The notes under the pieces: generated by a model
What the model was told of the DNA's origin: nothing
The model's database searches: none
What the model saw: only the letters and a program-made list of their open reading frames with translations
Program-made: the position numbers and the translations under genes
Assembly (NCBI GenBank): GCA_051294375.1
Contig: CM119268.1
Span: forward strand, 13,477,437-13,541,436
Direction: 5' to 3'
Length of the DNA: 64,000 nucleotides
Origin: Paraspadella gotoi
Taxonomy: Eukaryota; Chaetognatha
Shown: positions 13,801 to 36,086 of the stretch, in pieces
How the letters are laid out: the number at the start of each line of letters is the position of its first letter
Numbering within the stretch: position 1 is the first letter of the stretch

Positions 13801-14550
13801 GAAGGGACACTTCACACAACTTGGTAAAACATAATAAGCAAACATATTGTTTTTTCTAGTATTTAGTATTGTTATTCTAGCAATTAGCATCTAAAAAAGT
13901 GGCATCAATTTTCTTAAAGACTTATTGATAGTAAAAATCTTTTTGAAAATAAATTCCCGCAGTTTTTTTTACACGATATTGAAAAAATGTTTATAATATA
14001 TTCTCAAGCGACCTGACATAATGGTCGTTCGGTGTCCTTCATGTGGGAAATCTTCTCTTCGGAACGAACGCCCTATCCAGATCTCAACTTAACAGCAGGT
14101 TTCTTCTTTCGTTTTGACTTTGTTATAAATATAACTTATATAATTACTCGTTTTAAACAGTGGTTTTTCCTTCTCAGGTTTTCGGCCTACAATAAAGTCG
14201 GGCAACATCTTGCGCGCGATCGCACGACACCCCGAGGGCCAAATTTACTCATTGATGGTTCAATGCTGGGAGAAAAGGTCCGGTACGTGAAGTTCGTAAA
14301 TATTGTTTTAAACTTTTTTAAAGTGGCATTATGCTTTTTAGTCCTTTTTTTTTTTTTTGAATGATCCAGGTCACGACGGCCAAATTTTCGCAAAAATCTT
14401 TGCAAGTTGTGTTTCCTTCAGTCAAGCCTGCTGCGTAACAAGAACTTGCCTCATTCGAGTCAACCTACATCAACGCATCGTGCCAACAATGTGCAACGCC
14501 ATCAACTTCTCCAAAAGTCATACCATTAAAAATAACTACATATTATCTCT
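10840..14550 (+). pseudogene. Indel-damaged inverted copy of the receptor tyrosine kinase 3' exons
   Basis: This is the left-arm copy of exons 26559-30005. Recognisable blocks, in order: the juxtamembrane exon at about 10,884, the glycine-loop exon at about 11,540-12,010, the alpha-C to alpha-E exon at about 12,425-12,918, the activation-loop exon at about 13,170-13,400, the APE-region exon at about 13,742-13,828, the TTPYPDLNL exon at about 14,010-14,097 and the terminal exons to about 14,530. None keeps its frame: ACATAAAG becomes ACAATAAAG, AGGCCGG becomes AGGTCCGG, and TTCGCCTAC becomes TTCGGCCTAC. It should not be counted as a second kinase gene. It is most likely sequencing error rather than a true pseudogene. 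Confidence 0.85.
13597..13666 (-). pseudogene. Damaged copy of tRNA-Gly(GCC)
   Basis: Left-arm counterpart of the intact tRNA at 27389-27459. Relative to that tRNA it has one base missing in each of three short homopolymers, including the GG/CC within the anticodon region, and an extra CGA in the T arm. It cannot fold as a normal tRNA. Four indels in 70 bases against almost no substitutions is the clearest sign that the left arm is raw-read quality. Confidence 0.85.
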
Positions 14551-15914
14551 TCTCTCTCTTTCTCATCCTCTCTCAACCCCTCGGACTCTTGGGTCAAAAA
14601 ATTTAAAATTCTGCTAAACTGCGCGTTAAATGTTGATCTCGTAGTTGTATTAGTGCTCCGAAAAAGCTCTTATTTAATTGTTTAAGAGTTCTAATTTAAG
14701 AATAAAATTTGTGCGTCTTCTAATCTAATGTGCGTTGTAAATTTCCGTCTCCACTAAACAGATGGTTCATTTGTTTTTTTCATTCTACGAAAACATTCTA
14801 AGGAGAACTCTTTGTAACGGATTGTTCGGTTAAACTTAGAAACCTAAGGAACATCAATATTCAAAAGTCATTTTAATAAACGATGGGTTTTTTTCAAACT
14901 TTAGCTTTGCGTTATCCGAGAAACGTTTCGCGTGTCGGAAAAAACGAAAAAAAAATAGTTTCAAAATCGGAAAACTAAAAATCTTTTCTTCCTCGCTTCC
15001 ACAATTTCAAAAAACAAAAGTATTTTATTATAGACATCCAAAATGAATTATAGTTTATAAAGAATGTTTTGTTTCTAAAACATCAATTATATACATAATA
15101 TAAGCAGAAACTTCAACATAATTGCGAAACCAAAAAATTGTTGGGCTTAAAATATGGAAAGAGATCCTAGACAACAAGGATATTTTTGTAAGGTATAGTT
15201 TCAAACAATAATCGTTAACATGCAAAACTAATTTAGCCAAATTTAAAGGAATCACATAGGCGAAGATTGAATAATAAGAACGCATAAAAAAAAAACAGCA
15301 AGCAATTACTCGGCTATCGAGAAGGATAATCATTCTGGGCTGTCACAAATTTAAATTTGTTAATTAAAATTATCATTAAACTTTAAAGTTTCGACTACCA
15401 GGCATCAATTAAATGAAATAGTTTCGTTTTAAAAGTTTGAAATACTTAAAATAGCTACCTTATCCATAAATTAGTAAAATGGAAGCATTAAAATCAAATT
15501 AAACCTTTAAACATTTAACTGAGGTTAGAATATGTAGGAATCCTGAAGAAGTATTTTGAAAGTAATACGGTTCATGTCGATAATTAATTCCGACCCAGTC
15601 AAGAAGTGTAAATAGCCACTTTTTTATGATTGTACTTAAGGCAGCTTGATTTCCGTACTTTCAATGTTGGTAGGTCTTTGCCAATCCAATTTCATTTTTT
15701 TTTATCAATTGGTAACCTATGTATAACGAAGAAAAAAGACATTTTTATTCCATTTCTTTGGTCACATGCGACGGAAAGATATCTAGTATTATCAATTTTA
15801 AATTATTTATAAATCTAATCAATAAGTAAAGCTCGAATCAGCGGAAACAAATAAATAAAAGATCTCAACGAGTGCACGAAGCATGAAGGAGAAAAACAAG
15901 AGGGTCTCTTTCAC

Positions 15915-18239
15915 AGGTTATACTGCGTGCTGCAAGGGTAATGTCATCTTGTGCCTGACTGAGCGACGTTCGTGGCGCGGCGCTGCGTTGATCCGGCTGG
16001 GCGAGTTCATCGTCGACTCGAGAATCCGTTAAATACCGGTCACCGAGGCGCTGCCCTCGGGGGTTGTCCGTCCGCCACAGCCCGGGCACGGCGGTCAGTC
16101 CGTGGGGGCTAGAGCGCCGGGAGCGGGCAACCCGGAGCCGAGCGGCAGACGCCGGCTCCCGGCGACTTGGCGTTGAGGCTCTGGATGTAGTTCGGCGGTG
16201 ATATGACGTGCGCGCGTCGCGGCGCCGCATCGGTAAAGAGATGTGGCGGAATTTGGCATCGTGGCGGCGGAGAGCGTCGTTTGCGAATCGGCGGCGCAGC
16301 GAGGGCGGCGTCGCGTGCGTCGAGACCGGCTGGAAACGCGGTTGTGGCTTGTCGCCTGGGCTCTCTGGGGGAATTCGGGGAGCGAGGGGGTTGACGCTGG
16401 ACGCTTTCCTCGCGCGCGCGCCGGCGAGTCGGCGACGCCGTCGGCGTTTGTGCGTTCCTCGTGACGTCGGCAGGCAGCCCTCTGACTTTCGATGGTCGTA
16501 GTTTTTACCGGTGACGCGCAGGATTGGACGATTAACGCCGACGAGAAAATAGACGTCGGCCACGCCCCCTACCGGCGTCCACGTAAACCACAGAAGAGGC
16601 GCTCAATGGGGAGACCGGAAGTGGGAGAAAGGGGGCGTAGGAAGCGTTCGGGCGAGTGGAAGAAGAGATGAGGAGTGAAGACTCCGTCGCACACGACGAA
16701 CAAGAAGATTAAAAAGAAGAAGATGAAGAAGAAGAAGAAGAAAGAAGAAGAAGAAAGAAGAAGAAGAGAAGAAGAGTTCAAAGAGAGCGTCGTAGACTCC
16801 TGTCTCGCACCGGACGCGACGTGTGAAGGACAAAGTTGAGGAGGAAGAGGAATTCGACGAAGTAGTCGACAGCCGACGACGACGAGGCTGGCGCCGACGA
16901 GGGAAGTGGAGGCGATGGTCAAAGGCCTAAGGGTAGGTGGGCGTGGCGATGGGGGCGAGAGGGAGAGAAGATTATCTTTATCTAATTAAAAATGAATTTG
17001 CAATTTCATTAAAGATAAAAAAATGTTTTTTCTAATATTATTCAATAATCATTCAAACATTGGTCTATTTGTTCAAATACCGCCTTTGTACTTGTATTGA
17101 TTCGATACAACTAATTAGCTTTCGTTGTAAATAGCATGTCAATTGATATTAATAGCGAATTTTTTTATGCCACATTCGTAACGCGGTTATCCTTCCTCTG
17201 ATGTGGGCATTAAATAACTCTCACGCTTAAATTTTGGAAAAGGTGTTGAAATAATTGCTATTTGTCATTTCTCAGTTTGAAAATTTACTCCTATATTTTT
17301 TTTTATTTCCGTTCTGAGCTAAAAAGACGATCTTTGAGGGAATCCAATGAAGTGCGAAGCGCCGTCCTTTATAGCATGTTTTGATTAGGCACTTTTATGT
17401 TGTCACAAGGGAAGGCGTTGCTGAGAATAAGTTTGGATGCATTTAGTACAAATTACTTTTAAGATACTCCTTTTTCAGAAACAGAATTTTTCGAAAAGCA
17501 TTCGAATTATTAGAATATTTTTTTTTCCAGTTTAATCAATTTAACTATTTTAGTTTTTAAACCCTTCTGAAAGTAAAGCGTCGCGATGCCGCACGAAACT
17601 TCCGCGGCGCCAAATGACGCCGATGGTGTAGGACGAACGGTGTTGCCTGGTAGTAATACCGTAGTAGCCACCAACGCGCCAGGCCGGTCAACGGACCCCG
17701 AGCGCAGACCCATGGCGAATAGGCCCCAGCGGCGTCCGCCAGGACGACCACGACGCCGCAAGAGCACGCCGCCACGCCGCCGGCGAACGCCGTAATTTGC
17801 GGCGATCGTCGTCCCAGAAAGTTCTTGCGCGGCGGCAGAACAGGTAGAGAACCGAACGCCCATGAGGAATTCCTTGGGTTTAGAGGAAGGGTATAAGAAG
17901 AAACCGTGACTGGTGAACAACCGTAACATCTCGCAACTAACAAGTGTTTAACGCATCTGATTATTAACGGCACGTGAATAGAAGTTAAAATGTATAGTAA
18001 ACGGGCATCGCAACCCTTTTCCTCACCCAAAGAAGAGCATGGATGCTTTGAAGAGTCGATAGCCGAAGAACGAACGAAACGAGGCCGAAGACGACCGACG
18101 ACCGCCGCTGATACGATGCGACGTCGCCCAGATCATAGTCTTGGAAGACGATCGTGGGGCAAGCGGCGACGTCGTCGAAGGTGGCGTTTGGCGTCATCCG
18201 CGTCGGAAGTGGAGAACGGGAAGAGCGGTCGAGCGTCAT
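15915..18239 (-). pseudogene. Indel-damaged inverted copy of TMEM198
   Basis: Reverse-complement copy of 23051-25250. The tail with TGKNYDHRKSEG is readable on the minus strand near 16,500, the middle transmembrane exon lies at about 17,575-17,880, and the start-codon region is near 18,238. Frameshifts break the reading within every exon. Its only value is for comparison with the intact copy. Confidence 0.85.
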
Positions 18240-19228
18240 CGTCGGCGGGGGAGTGGCGAGTTGGAAGCAAGGAAGTCCAGGCGTTGTGGAAAGAGTTTGG
18301 GAGTGGAGGAAGCGGCGTCGAAAAGGTGAGTAAAATAAAGCGTTGAGGTTCCGAGGGAGATTAATGAAGGTGAGGTTCGAAGAGAAGAAAGGACACTGAG
18401 GGTAGAGGCGTCGGGTGAAGCACTGGAGGTTTTTCCGGATTTATTTTTTTTTCTTCTTTTGTGTTCTTGACTCTTTTGTCTTGCAACATTTATGGTGTTT
18501 TTTTATTGTCAAGGTTGAATATTAATCGTCAATTGTTTGTGCCTATTTTCGCTGAGATTTTTATGAATATTTTTTTTTTTCTAATAATTGTTTTCAATGA
18601 ATGTTTCGAATGAGAGAAAAAAAAACCCAGAGAGGGCGATGAAAACGATCGAGGGAGAAAAAATAAAAAGAAAGATAAAAATAAAATAGAAGAAAAAGAA
18701 TCCAGGAGGCGAAGGTTTTTTTGATTTGAGGTTTTTATTTTCTTGTTTTATTGGGGGGGGGGAAGTAGACAGAAAACAAGCGTTGGAGAAGGGGGGGTAG
18801 AGAAACGATAGTCACTAGCACCTCTGGATTAGCGACGAAATCTGGCTTGGGAAAAGTATTGAGCCAGAAACTGGTGGAGTTTGTAACGAATAGTTTAGAG
18901 TATCTCGAGCGTTAGCGCCAACTAATCGACGTAGAAAATAATGGGGGACTTTTTTTTTTGGGTTGAAATTCGTGTTCTGGCTTCGTTTTTCCGGAAATCC
19001 ATGAAAAAAATATACAAAATATTTGTTTTAATTAATTTTTCGTACGAGGGAACGAATATTCGTATTGTTTTTGAATTGTTTTTTTTTTTTCTCCCGAATT
19101 TTCACTGAGATTTTAAACAATTTTTCGTCCATAAAGTCGAGGAAGCGAAAGGAAGCGACGTTGGCGTGACCGTGGCGACAACGTGGGCGTGGCGACCGTA
19201 GCGAGATTGTGACAACGCGGTCTTCCCT

Positions 19229-19573
19229 ACTCGGGCGCCGACGTGGACGCGACTGGAATTCGCCGGCCGCCGAAATCTTCGTCCACTCGATCGAGTCTCT
19301 ATTCGGTCTAATAGGCCGACGAAGCCTGTGGTACTTCCGTCGTCGTTATCTTCGCTCGTCGTTGTTCGTTTTTCTGAAACCCTTCTTTCCAACGTAGTAA
19401 CCTCGACACCCATTTCCTTTCTCCAGAAAAATCGTTTTTTATCGACGTGGAACAGTTGACTTTTTGTTCGAAGGACTGACGGACGTCACGTTGGCGGAAA
19501 CTCCTTCTCGGGTCCAACTGTTTTGGAAGGGAAAAAATAAAAAAAACTCATTTATGGAACACAAACAGCCATT

Positions 19574-19605
<32 letters not shown>

Positions 19606-19627
19606 AGAGAGAGAGAGGAGAAGAGAG

Positions 19628-19662
<35 letters not shown>

Positions 19663-20335
19663 GTTAGGTCTGTAGGTAAAGCGAAGAAGACTGTTTGTAT
19701 CAAAATTTGTTAATTTCGGCATTTCTGCTTCGTCTTAGCTGGTTTCTGTTAAGCCTCGATGGCCGGTCGCCCGTCACGATTCTGCTATCTTCGTTTCGGC
19801 TTCTTGTTTTTCCCTGGTCCCGTTTTTTTTTTTGTTGTTTTTTTTTTTGCGGTGAAACAAAAGGATGGAAGCGAAGCCGACCGTGTTTTTTTTCGTTTCT
19901 TTTGGATTTTTTTTTTTTTTTTATTAAGTTCTAATCACTTCCTATGTCTGTTGTTGTCTCAAACAACCTCTTCATTTGAGTCATACAAAATTGATTAAAA
20001 TTTTTCTAAGTTGGATATTAACTGAAAAGTTTTTTGGGTTTTCCCCTTTAAAAAAAAAGAGAGAAAGCATCTTCTCCCACTGGATTCCAACTTGCTTCTT
20101 TGTCAGAATTTTGACGGAAATCGTATTTCATATTTTATAGCTTAAATTTTGGCAAAAAATTTGGTTTTATATTCGATTCCACGAAGCGGCGACAATGGAG
20201 CGGGGTGAAGGTGAGAGAGAGAGAGAGAGAGAGGAAGAGAGAGGGAGCAGAGCAGAGAGAGAGAGAGAGTTTTACCGAGTCAATTTTTCACGTCTGTATG
20301 CGGTAATGGTGCTCAGGTGGCGAAAGTCCGGACCT
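19229..20335 (-). pseudogene. Indel-damaged copy of the last two exons of the truncated gene at 21018-22102
   Basis: The stretch at about 19,229-19,520 is the reverse complement of the terminal exon 21830-22102, and about 20,280-20,335 is that of exon 21018-21073. Both carry the left arm's small indels. Confidence 0.75.
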
Positions 20336-20659
20336 GTGACGTGTTTGAAAACAACTTGCAATTTACGTCGAAATAAAAAAAAAACAAACACTACAAAAAA
20401 TTCTTTGAAGAGAAAAAAAAAAGGAAGAATAAATTTTGAGAATAAACGTCGAGGAATCATAAAAAAAAATGGAGAGGAAAAAAAAAGAAGCCACAACAGA
20501 AACTAATCACACGAGAAAAAGCTTTACCCAATAAAAAAAAAGAAGAAAAACTAACTGCTAATAGCCAATCAGCGCAGTGAAAATAAAAAAGAAAGACCAG
20601 AAAAGGCTGCCAAAAAAAAAAAGTACGATATGTGGAGAAGAGAGAAAAAGAGGATGAAT

Positions 20660-20690
<31 letters not shown>

Positions 20691-21017
20691 AGAGAGAAGA
20701 GTAGAGAGAGAGAAGAAGAGTTTTTTTTTTGGGCAGCCTTTTCTGGTCTTCTTTTTTATTTTCACTGGCTGATGGCATTAGCAGTTAGTTTTTTTCTTCT
20801 TTTTTTTTATTGGGAAGAGCTTTTCTCGGTTGATTAGTTTCTGTTGTGGCTTCTTTTTTTTTCCTCTCCTTTTTTTTTCTTATGATTCCTTCGAGTTTAT
20901 TCTCAAAATTTATCTTCCTTTTTTTTTCTCTTCAAAGATTTTTTGTAGTGTTTGTTTATGTTTTTATTGGACGTAAATTATGGCAAAGGGTTTGTTTTCC
21001 TTTCAACAACGTCACAG

Positions 21018-21075
21018 GTCGGACTTTCGCCACGAGCACCATTACGCGATACAGACGTGAAAAATTGACGTCGGT

Positions 21076-21122
<47 letters not shown>

Positions 21123-21686
21123 CTCTGCTCTCTCTCCTCTCTCTCTCTCTCTCTCACCTTCACCCTCGCTCCATTGTCGCCGCTTCGTGGAATCGAATAA
21201 AAACCAAATTTTTTGGCAAAATTTAAAGCTAAAAATATGAAATACGATTTTCCGTCAAAATCTGACAAAGAGCAAGTTGGAATTCCAGTGGGAAAATGCT
21301 TCTCTCTTTTTTATTAAAGGGAACAAACTTTTCTAGTTAATACCAACTAGAAAAATTTTAATCAATTTTGTATGCTCAAAAGAAGACGGTTGTTTGCAGA
21401 CAAACAACAGAACACTAGGAAGTGATTAAACTTAATAAAAAAAAAAAAAAAATCAAAAGAACGAAAAAAAACGGGTGCTTGTGCTTCCATCCTTTTGTTT
21501 CTAGCGCAAAAAAAAAACAAAAAAAAAAAAAACGGGACCGGGAAAAACAGAGAGCGAAACGAAGATAGAGAATCGTGACGGGCGACCGCCCATCGAGGCT
21601 TAACAGAAACCAGCCTAAGACGAGACAGAAAAAGGTCAAATTAAAAATTTGAATACAAACAGTCTTCTCGCTTTACTACAACCTAC

Positions 21687-21777
<91 letters not shown>

Positions 21778-22102
21778 GGTGTGTTGTGTTCCCATAAATG
21801 AGTTTTTTTATTTTTTCCCTTCCAAACAGTTGGGACCCGAGAAGGAGTCCGCCAACGTGAACCGCTTCGACAAAAAGTCAACTGTTCTTCACGTCGATAA
21901 AAACGGATTTTCTGGAAAGGAAATGGGGTCGAGGTTACTACGTGGGAAAGAAGGGTTTCAGAAAACGACAACGACGACCGAAGATAACGACGACGGGAAG
22001 TCACCACCGGCTTCGTCGGCCTTAGACCGAATCGAGATCGATCGAGTGGACGAAGATTTCGGGCGCGGCGATTCCAGTCGCGTCCACGTCGGAGCCGAGT
22101 AG
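21018..22102 (+). CDS. Last two exons of an unrecognised gene, truncated at the palindrome centre
   Basis: Exon 21018-21073 (acceptor GTCACAG, donor TCG/GTAAAA) starts after a split codon and ends in phase 0, encoding RTFATSTITRYRREKLTS. Exon 21830-22102 (acceptor CTTCCAAACAG) starts in phase 0 and runs 90 codons to TAG. Its peptide is charged and low in cysteine, with a Thr run, an EDNDDG stretch and the end DSSRVHVGAE. An AATAAA at 22552-22557 could end the transcript. Upstream exons should lie to the left, but the sequence there is the inverted copy of this same region, so the 5' part of the gene has probably been lost from the assembly. TMEM198 follows on the same strand. No homology is recognised. 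Confidence 0.5.
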
Positions 22103-22551
22103 GTGGAAGACCGCGTTGTCACAATCTCGCTACGGTTCGCACGCCACGTTGTCGCCACGTCACGCAACGCCCGTTCTTCGCTTTCCTCGACTTTGGACGA
22201 AAAATTCGTTTAAAATCTCAGTGAAAATCGGGTGGAAAAAAAACAATTCAAAACAATACGAATATTCGTTCCCTCGTACGAAAAATAATAAAACAAATAT
22301 TTGTATATTTTTTTCATGGATTTTCCGGAAAACGAAGCAGAACACGAATTTCAACCAAAAAAAAAAGTCCCCCATTATTTTCTCGTCGATTGAGTTAGCG
22401 TAACGTCGAGATCCTAAACTATTCGTTACAAACTCCACCAGTTTCTGGCTCTATACTTTTCCCAAGCCAGATTTCGTCGTATCCAGAGGTGCTAGTGACA
22501 TCGTTTCTCCCCCCCTTCTCCCGCTTGTTTTCCTGTCTACTTCCCCCCCCC

Positions 22552-22557
22552 AATAAA
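22552..22557 (+). promoter_or_regulatory. Possible polyadenylation signal AATAAA
   Basis: Canonical hexamer 450 bases beyond the TAG at 22100-22102 and about 490 bases before the TMEM198 start codon. It would separate the two transcripts. Confidence 0.35.
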
Positions 22558-23050
22558 ACAAGAAATAAAAACCTCAAATCAAAAAAACCTTCGGCTCCTG
22601 GATTCTTTTTTCTTCTTTTTTTTTTATCTTTCTTTTTATTTTTTCTCCCTCGATCGTTTCATCGCCTCTCTGGGTTTTTTTTCTTCTCATTCGAAACATT
22701 CATGAAAACAATTATTAAAAAAAAGAAAAAAAATCATAAAAATCTCAGCGAAAATAGGCAAACAATTGACGATTAATATTCCAACCTTGACAATAACGAA
22801 AACACCATAAATTTGAGAAAAAAAGAGTCAAGAACACAAAAGAAGAAAAAAATAATAATCCGGAAAAACCTCCAGTGCTTCACCCGACGCCTCTACCCAT
22901 AGTGTCCTTTCTTCTCTTCGAACCTCACCTTCATTAATCTCCTCGACCTCAACGTTTATTTACTCACCTTTTTGACGCCGCTTCCTCCACTCCCAAACTC
23001 TTTCCACAACGCCTCTTCCTCTGCTCCCAACTCGCCACTCCCCCGCGACG

Positions 23051-25250
23051 ATGACGTCGACCGTCTTCCCGTTCTCCACTTCCGACGCGGATGACGGCAA
23101 CGCCACCTTCGACGACGTCGCCGCTTGCCACGATCGTTCCCAAGACTATGATCTGGCGACGTCGATCGTCAGCGGGGTCGTCGTCGTCTTCGGCCTCGTT
23201 TTCGTCGTCTTCGGCTATCGACTCTTCAAAGCATCCATGTTCTTCTTGGGTGAGGAAAGGGTTGGATGGTTACTAACATTTTAACTTCTATTCACGTTGC
23301 GGTTTAATAATCAGAGTAAACGTTGTTGTTGCGAGATGTTCGGTTGTTCAATGTTTCCCAGTCACAGTTTTCTTCTTTACCCATTCTCTAAACCCAAGGA
23401 TTCCTCATGGGCGCTTCGGTTCTTTACCTCGTCTGCCGGCGCCAAGACTTTCTGGACGACGACGCCGCAAATTACGGCGTCGCGGCGGCTGGCGGCGTGC
23501 TCTGCGGCGTCGTGGTCGTCCTGGCGACGCCGCTGGGCCTATTCGCCATGGGTCTGTCGCTCGGGGCCTTGACCGGCCTGGCGGCGTTGGTGGTGACTAC
23601 GGTTTTCTACCAGGCAACCACCGTCTGGCTCACCATCGGCGTCATTTTTGGCGCCGGGATTTTGGGCGGCATCGCGACGCTTTACTTTCAGAAGGTAAAA
23701 ACTAAAATAGTTAAATTGTTAAACTGAAAAAAAATATTCTAATAATTCGAATGTTTCGAAAAATCTGTTTCGAAAAAAGAGTATCTTAAAAGTAATTTGG
23801 TACTATGATCCAACTTATCTCAGGCAACGCCTTCCCTTGTGACAACATAAAGTGTAATCAAACAATGTATTAAAGCGGGCTTCCGACTTCATTGGATTCC
23901 CTCAAAGATTCGTTCTTTTAGCTCAGAACGGGAAAAAAAAAAAAAAAAATAGAGAGTAAATTTTCAAACTGAGAAAGTGCAAATAGAATTATTCAACACC
24001 TTTCAAATTTAAGCGTGAGAGTTATTTAATGCACATCAGGAAGGGATAACGGTTACCGATTGTGGCATACAAAAAATTCGTATTAATATCAATTGACATT
24101 GCTATTTGCAACGAAAGCTAATTAGTTGAATCAATCAATACAAGTACAAAGGAGTATTTGAACAAATAGACAATGTTGAATGAATAATATAGAAAAAAAT
24201 GATTTTATCTTTAATGAAATTCAAATTCATTTTTAATAGATAAAGAAAATCTTCTCTCCCTCTCGCCCCATCGCCACGCCCACCTCCCTTTAGGCCTTGA
24301 CCATCGCCTCCACTTCCCTCGTCGGCGCCAGCCTCGTCGTCGTCGGCGTCGACTACTTCGTCGAATTCCTCTTCCTCCTCAACTTTGTCTTCAACGTCGC
24401 GTCGGTGGAGACAGGAGTTTACGACGCTCTCTTGAACTCTTCTTCTTCTTCTTCTTCTTCTTCTTCTTCTTCTTCTTCTTCATCTTCTTCTTTTTCATCT
24501 TCTTCGTCGTCGTCGTGGACGGAGTCTTCCACGTCCTCCATCTCTTCTTCCACCGCCCCGAACGCTTCCACGCCCCTTTCTCCCACTTCCGGTCTCCCCA
24601 TTGAGCGCCTCTTCTGTTGGTTTACGTGGACGCTGGTAGGGGCGTGGCCGACGCTATTTCTCGTCGGCGTAATCGTCCAATCCTGCGTCACCGGTAAAAA
24701 CTACGACCATCGAAAGTCAGAGGGCTGCTGCCGACGTCGACGAGGAACGCCAAACGCCGACGGCGTCGCCATCGCCGGCGGCGGCGTCGGAGGCAGCGTC
24801 AGCGTCAACCCCCCTCGCTCCCCGAAATCCCCCAAGAGGCCCAGGGACAAGCACAACCGGTTCCAGCCGGTCTCGACGCGCGACGCCGCCCTCCGCGGCG
24901 CCGGATCGCAAACGACGCTCTCCGCCGCCAACGATGCCAAATTCCGCCATCTCTACCGCATGCGGCGCGCCGACGGCGACGTCATCTCCCGGAACTACAT
25001 CCAGAGCCTCAACGCCAAGTCGCCGGGAGCCGGGTCTGCCGCCTCGGCTCCGGGTTGCCCGCTTCCCGGCGCTCTGCCCCCCGGACTGACCGCCGTGCCC
25101 GGGTTGGCCGGACAACCCCGAGGCAGCGCCTCGGTGACCGGATTTACGGATCTCGAGTCGACGATGAACTCGCAGCGGAGTCAACGCAGCGCGGCCACGA
25201 CGTCGCTCAGTCAGCACAGCATGAATACCCTGCAGAGCAGTATACCGTGA
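23051..25250 (+). CDS. TMEM198: TMEM198, seven-pass membrane protein (three exons, about 483 aa)
   Basis: Exons are 23051-23249, 23399-23694 and 24294-25250; all junctions are GT-AG and in phase. Seven hydrophobic segments are visible. TM1 is about residues 36-57, followed by FGYRLFKA. The middle exon carries the Gly-rich helices with LATPLGLFAMGLSLG and FYQATTVWLTIG. TM6 has VGVDYFVEFLFLLNF, and TM7 is about 272-298 with LVGAWPTLFLVGVIVQ. These match the TMEM198 family (DUF4203), known in vertebrates as a membrane scaffold that promotes LRP6 phosphorylation in Wnt signalling; that role is not shown here. Two features differ from the usual protein: a poly-Ser run (about residues 213-240) between TM6 and TM7, and a roughly 180-residue basic, Ser/Ala-rich tail. 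AATAAA lies at 25399. The gene is tail-to-tail with the receptor kinase. The start is the first ATG in a GC-rich leader. Confidence 0.9.
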
Positions 25251-26558
25251 AAGACCCTCTTGTTTTTCTCCTCATGTTCGTGCACTCGTTGAGATCTTTT
25301 ATTTTATTTGTTCCGCTGTTCGAGTTTACTTATTGATTAGATTTATAAATAATTTAAAATTGATAATACTAATATCCGTCGTGTGACCAAAGAAATGGAA
25401 TAAAAAAGTTTTTTTGTCTCGTATACATAGGTACCAATTGATAAAAAAAAAAATAAATTGGATGGCAAAGACCTACAACAGAAGTACGAAATCAAGCTGT
25501 TAAGTACAATCATAAAAAAGTGGCTATTTACAACTCTTGACTGGGTCGGAATTAATTCGACATGAACCGTTATTACTTTCAAAATACTTCTTCAGGATTC
25601 CTACTATTCTAACCTCATGTTAAATGTTAAAGTTTATTGATTTTTAATGCTTCCATTTTACTAATTATGATAAGGTAGCTATTTTAAGATTTCAAAGTTA
25701 AAACGAAACTATTTCATTAATTGATGCTGGTAGTCGAAACTTTTAAGTTTTAATGATAATTTTAATAACAAATTAAATTGTGACAGCCGCAGAATGATAT
25801 ACCCTTCTCGATAGCGATGTAATTGCTTGCTGTTTTTTTTTGTTTGGTTCTTATTATTTCAATCCTCGCCTATGTGATTCTTAAATTTGGCTATTAGTTT
25901 GATGTTAACGATTATTGTTGAAACTATACCTTACAAAAATCCTTGTGTCTAGGATCTCTTTCCATATTTTAAGCCAAATTTTTTTTGTTTCGCATTATGT
26001 TGAAGTTGTGCTTATATTATGTATATAATTGATGTTTTAGAAACAAAACATTCTTTATAAATATAATTCATTTTGGATGTTATAATAAAATCTTTTGTTT
26101 TTGAAATTGTGGAAGCGAGGAAGAAAGATTTTTAGTTTTTTTCCGAACTATTTTTTTTTTCGTATTTTTTCCGACACGCGAAACGTTTCTCGGATAACGC
26201 AAAGTAAAGTTTGAAAAAACCCATCGTTTATTAAAATGACTTTGAATATGATGTTCCTTTGGTTTTCTAAGTTTAACCGAACAATCCGTTACAAGAGTTC
26301 CTCCTTAGAATGTTTCGTAGAATGAAAAAAACAAATGAACCATCTGTTAGTGGAGACGGAAATTTACAACGACATTAGATTTAGAAGACGCAAATTTATT
26401 TAAATTAGAAACTCTTTAAACAATTAAATAAGAGCTTTTCGGACACTAATACAACTACGAGATCACATTAAGGCAGTTTAGAGAATTTAAATTTTTTGAC
26501 CCAAGAGTCCGAGGGGGTTGAGAGAGAGAGAAAGAGAGAGAGAGAATATGTAGTTTTT

Positions 26559-35651
<9,093 letters not shown>

Positions 35652-36086
35652 CTCGTCACGGCGGCGCCTCGTCTTTAGCGGCAGCGCCGTCGTCGTCGTC
35701 GTTTCGACGCCGTCGCATGGCGCCGGAGAGTCTTAAATTGAGACGGTCATGACGACGAGCACGTCCGGACGATCGGATTTTACGAAGACCCGGTTTGTCT
35801 TTTTGACGAAACTTTTGGTCCTAATCGGATTTAACGAATAGTATTTCGATGTAAAAAGGTAGGGCGTGGACGGACATCGATGAAAAAGCATTTTTTTTAA
35901 GACGGAGGCGATTTATAATTTTTTTATCACAATGAGTTTTTAAGATTTATTTTTTTTTGTTTAACATTCCGGTATCACGTCCCTTTTCCCCAGGAAACCT
36001 GTTGCAGATAAAAAAATCAGACAAGAATAATTTCTATTGAAAATAGTCGAGTAAATAGTAGTGGGTGAAAATGAAAGCGTTACATA

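Noticed and set aside
10840-18239. Second copies of the receptor kinase, TMEM198 and tRNA-Gly as real paralogues
   Set aside because: Differences are almost all small indels that destroy frames and the tRNA fold, and introns are as similar as exons; an assembly or sequencing artefact is simpler.
24297-25217. Minus-strand frames opposite TMEM198 exon 3
   Set aside because: Shadows of a GC-rich real exon; the plus-strand frame has the membrane segments and splice sites.
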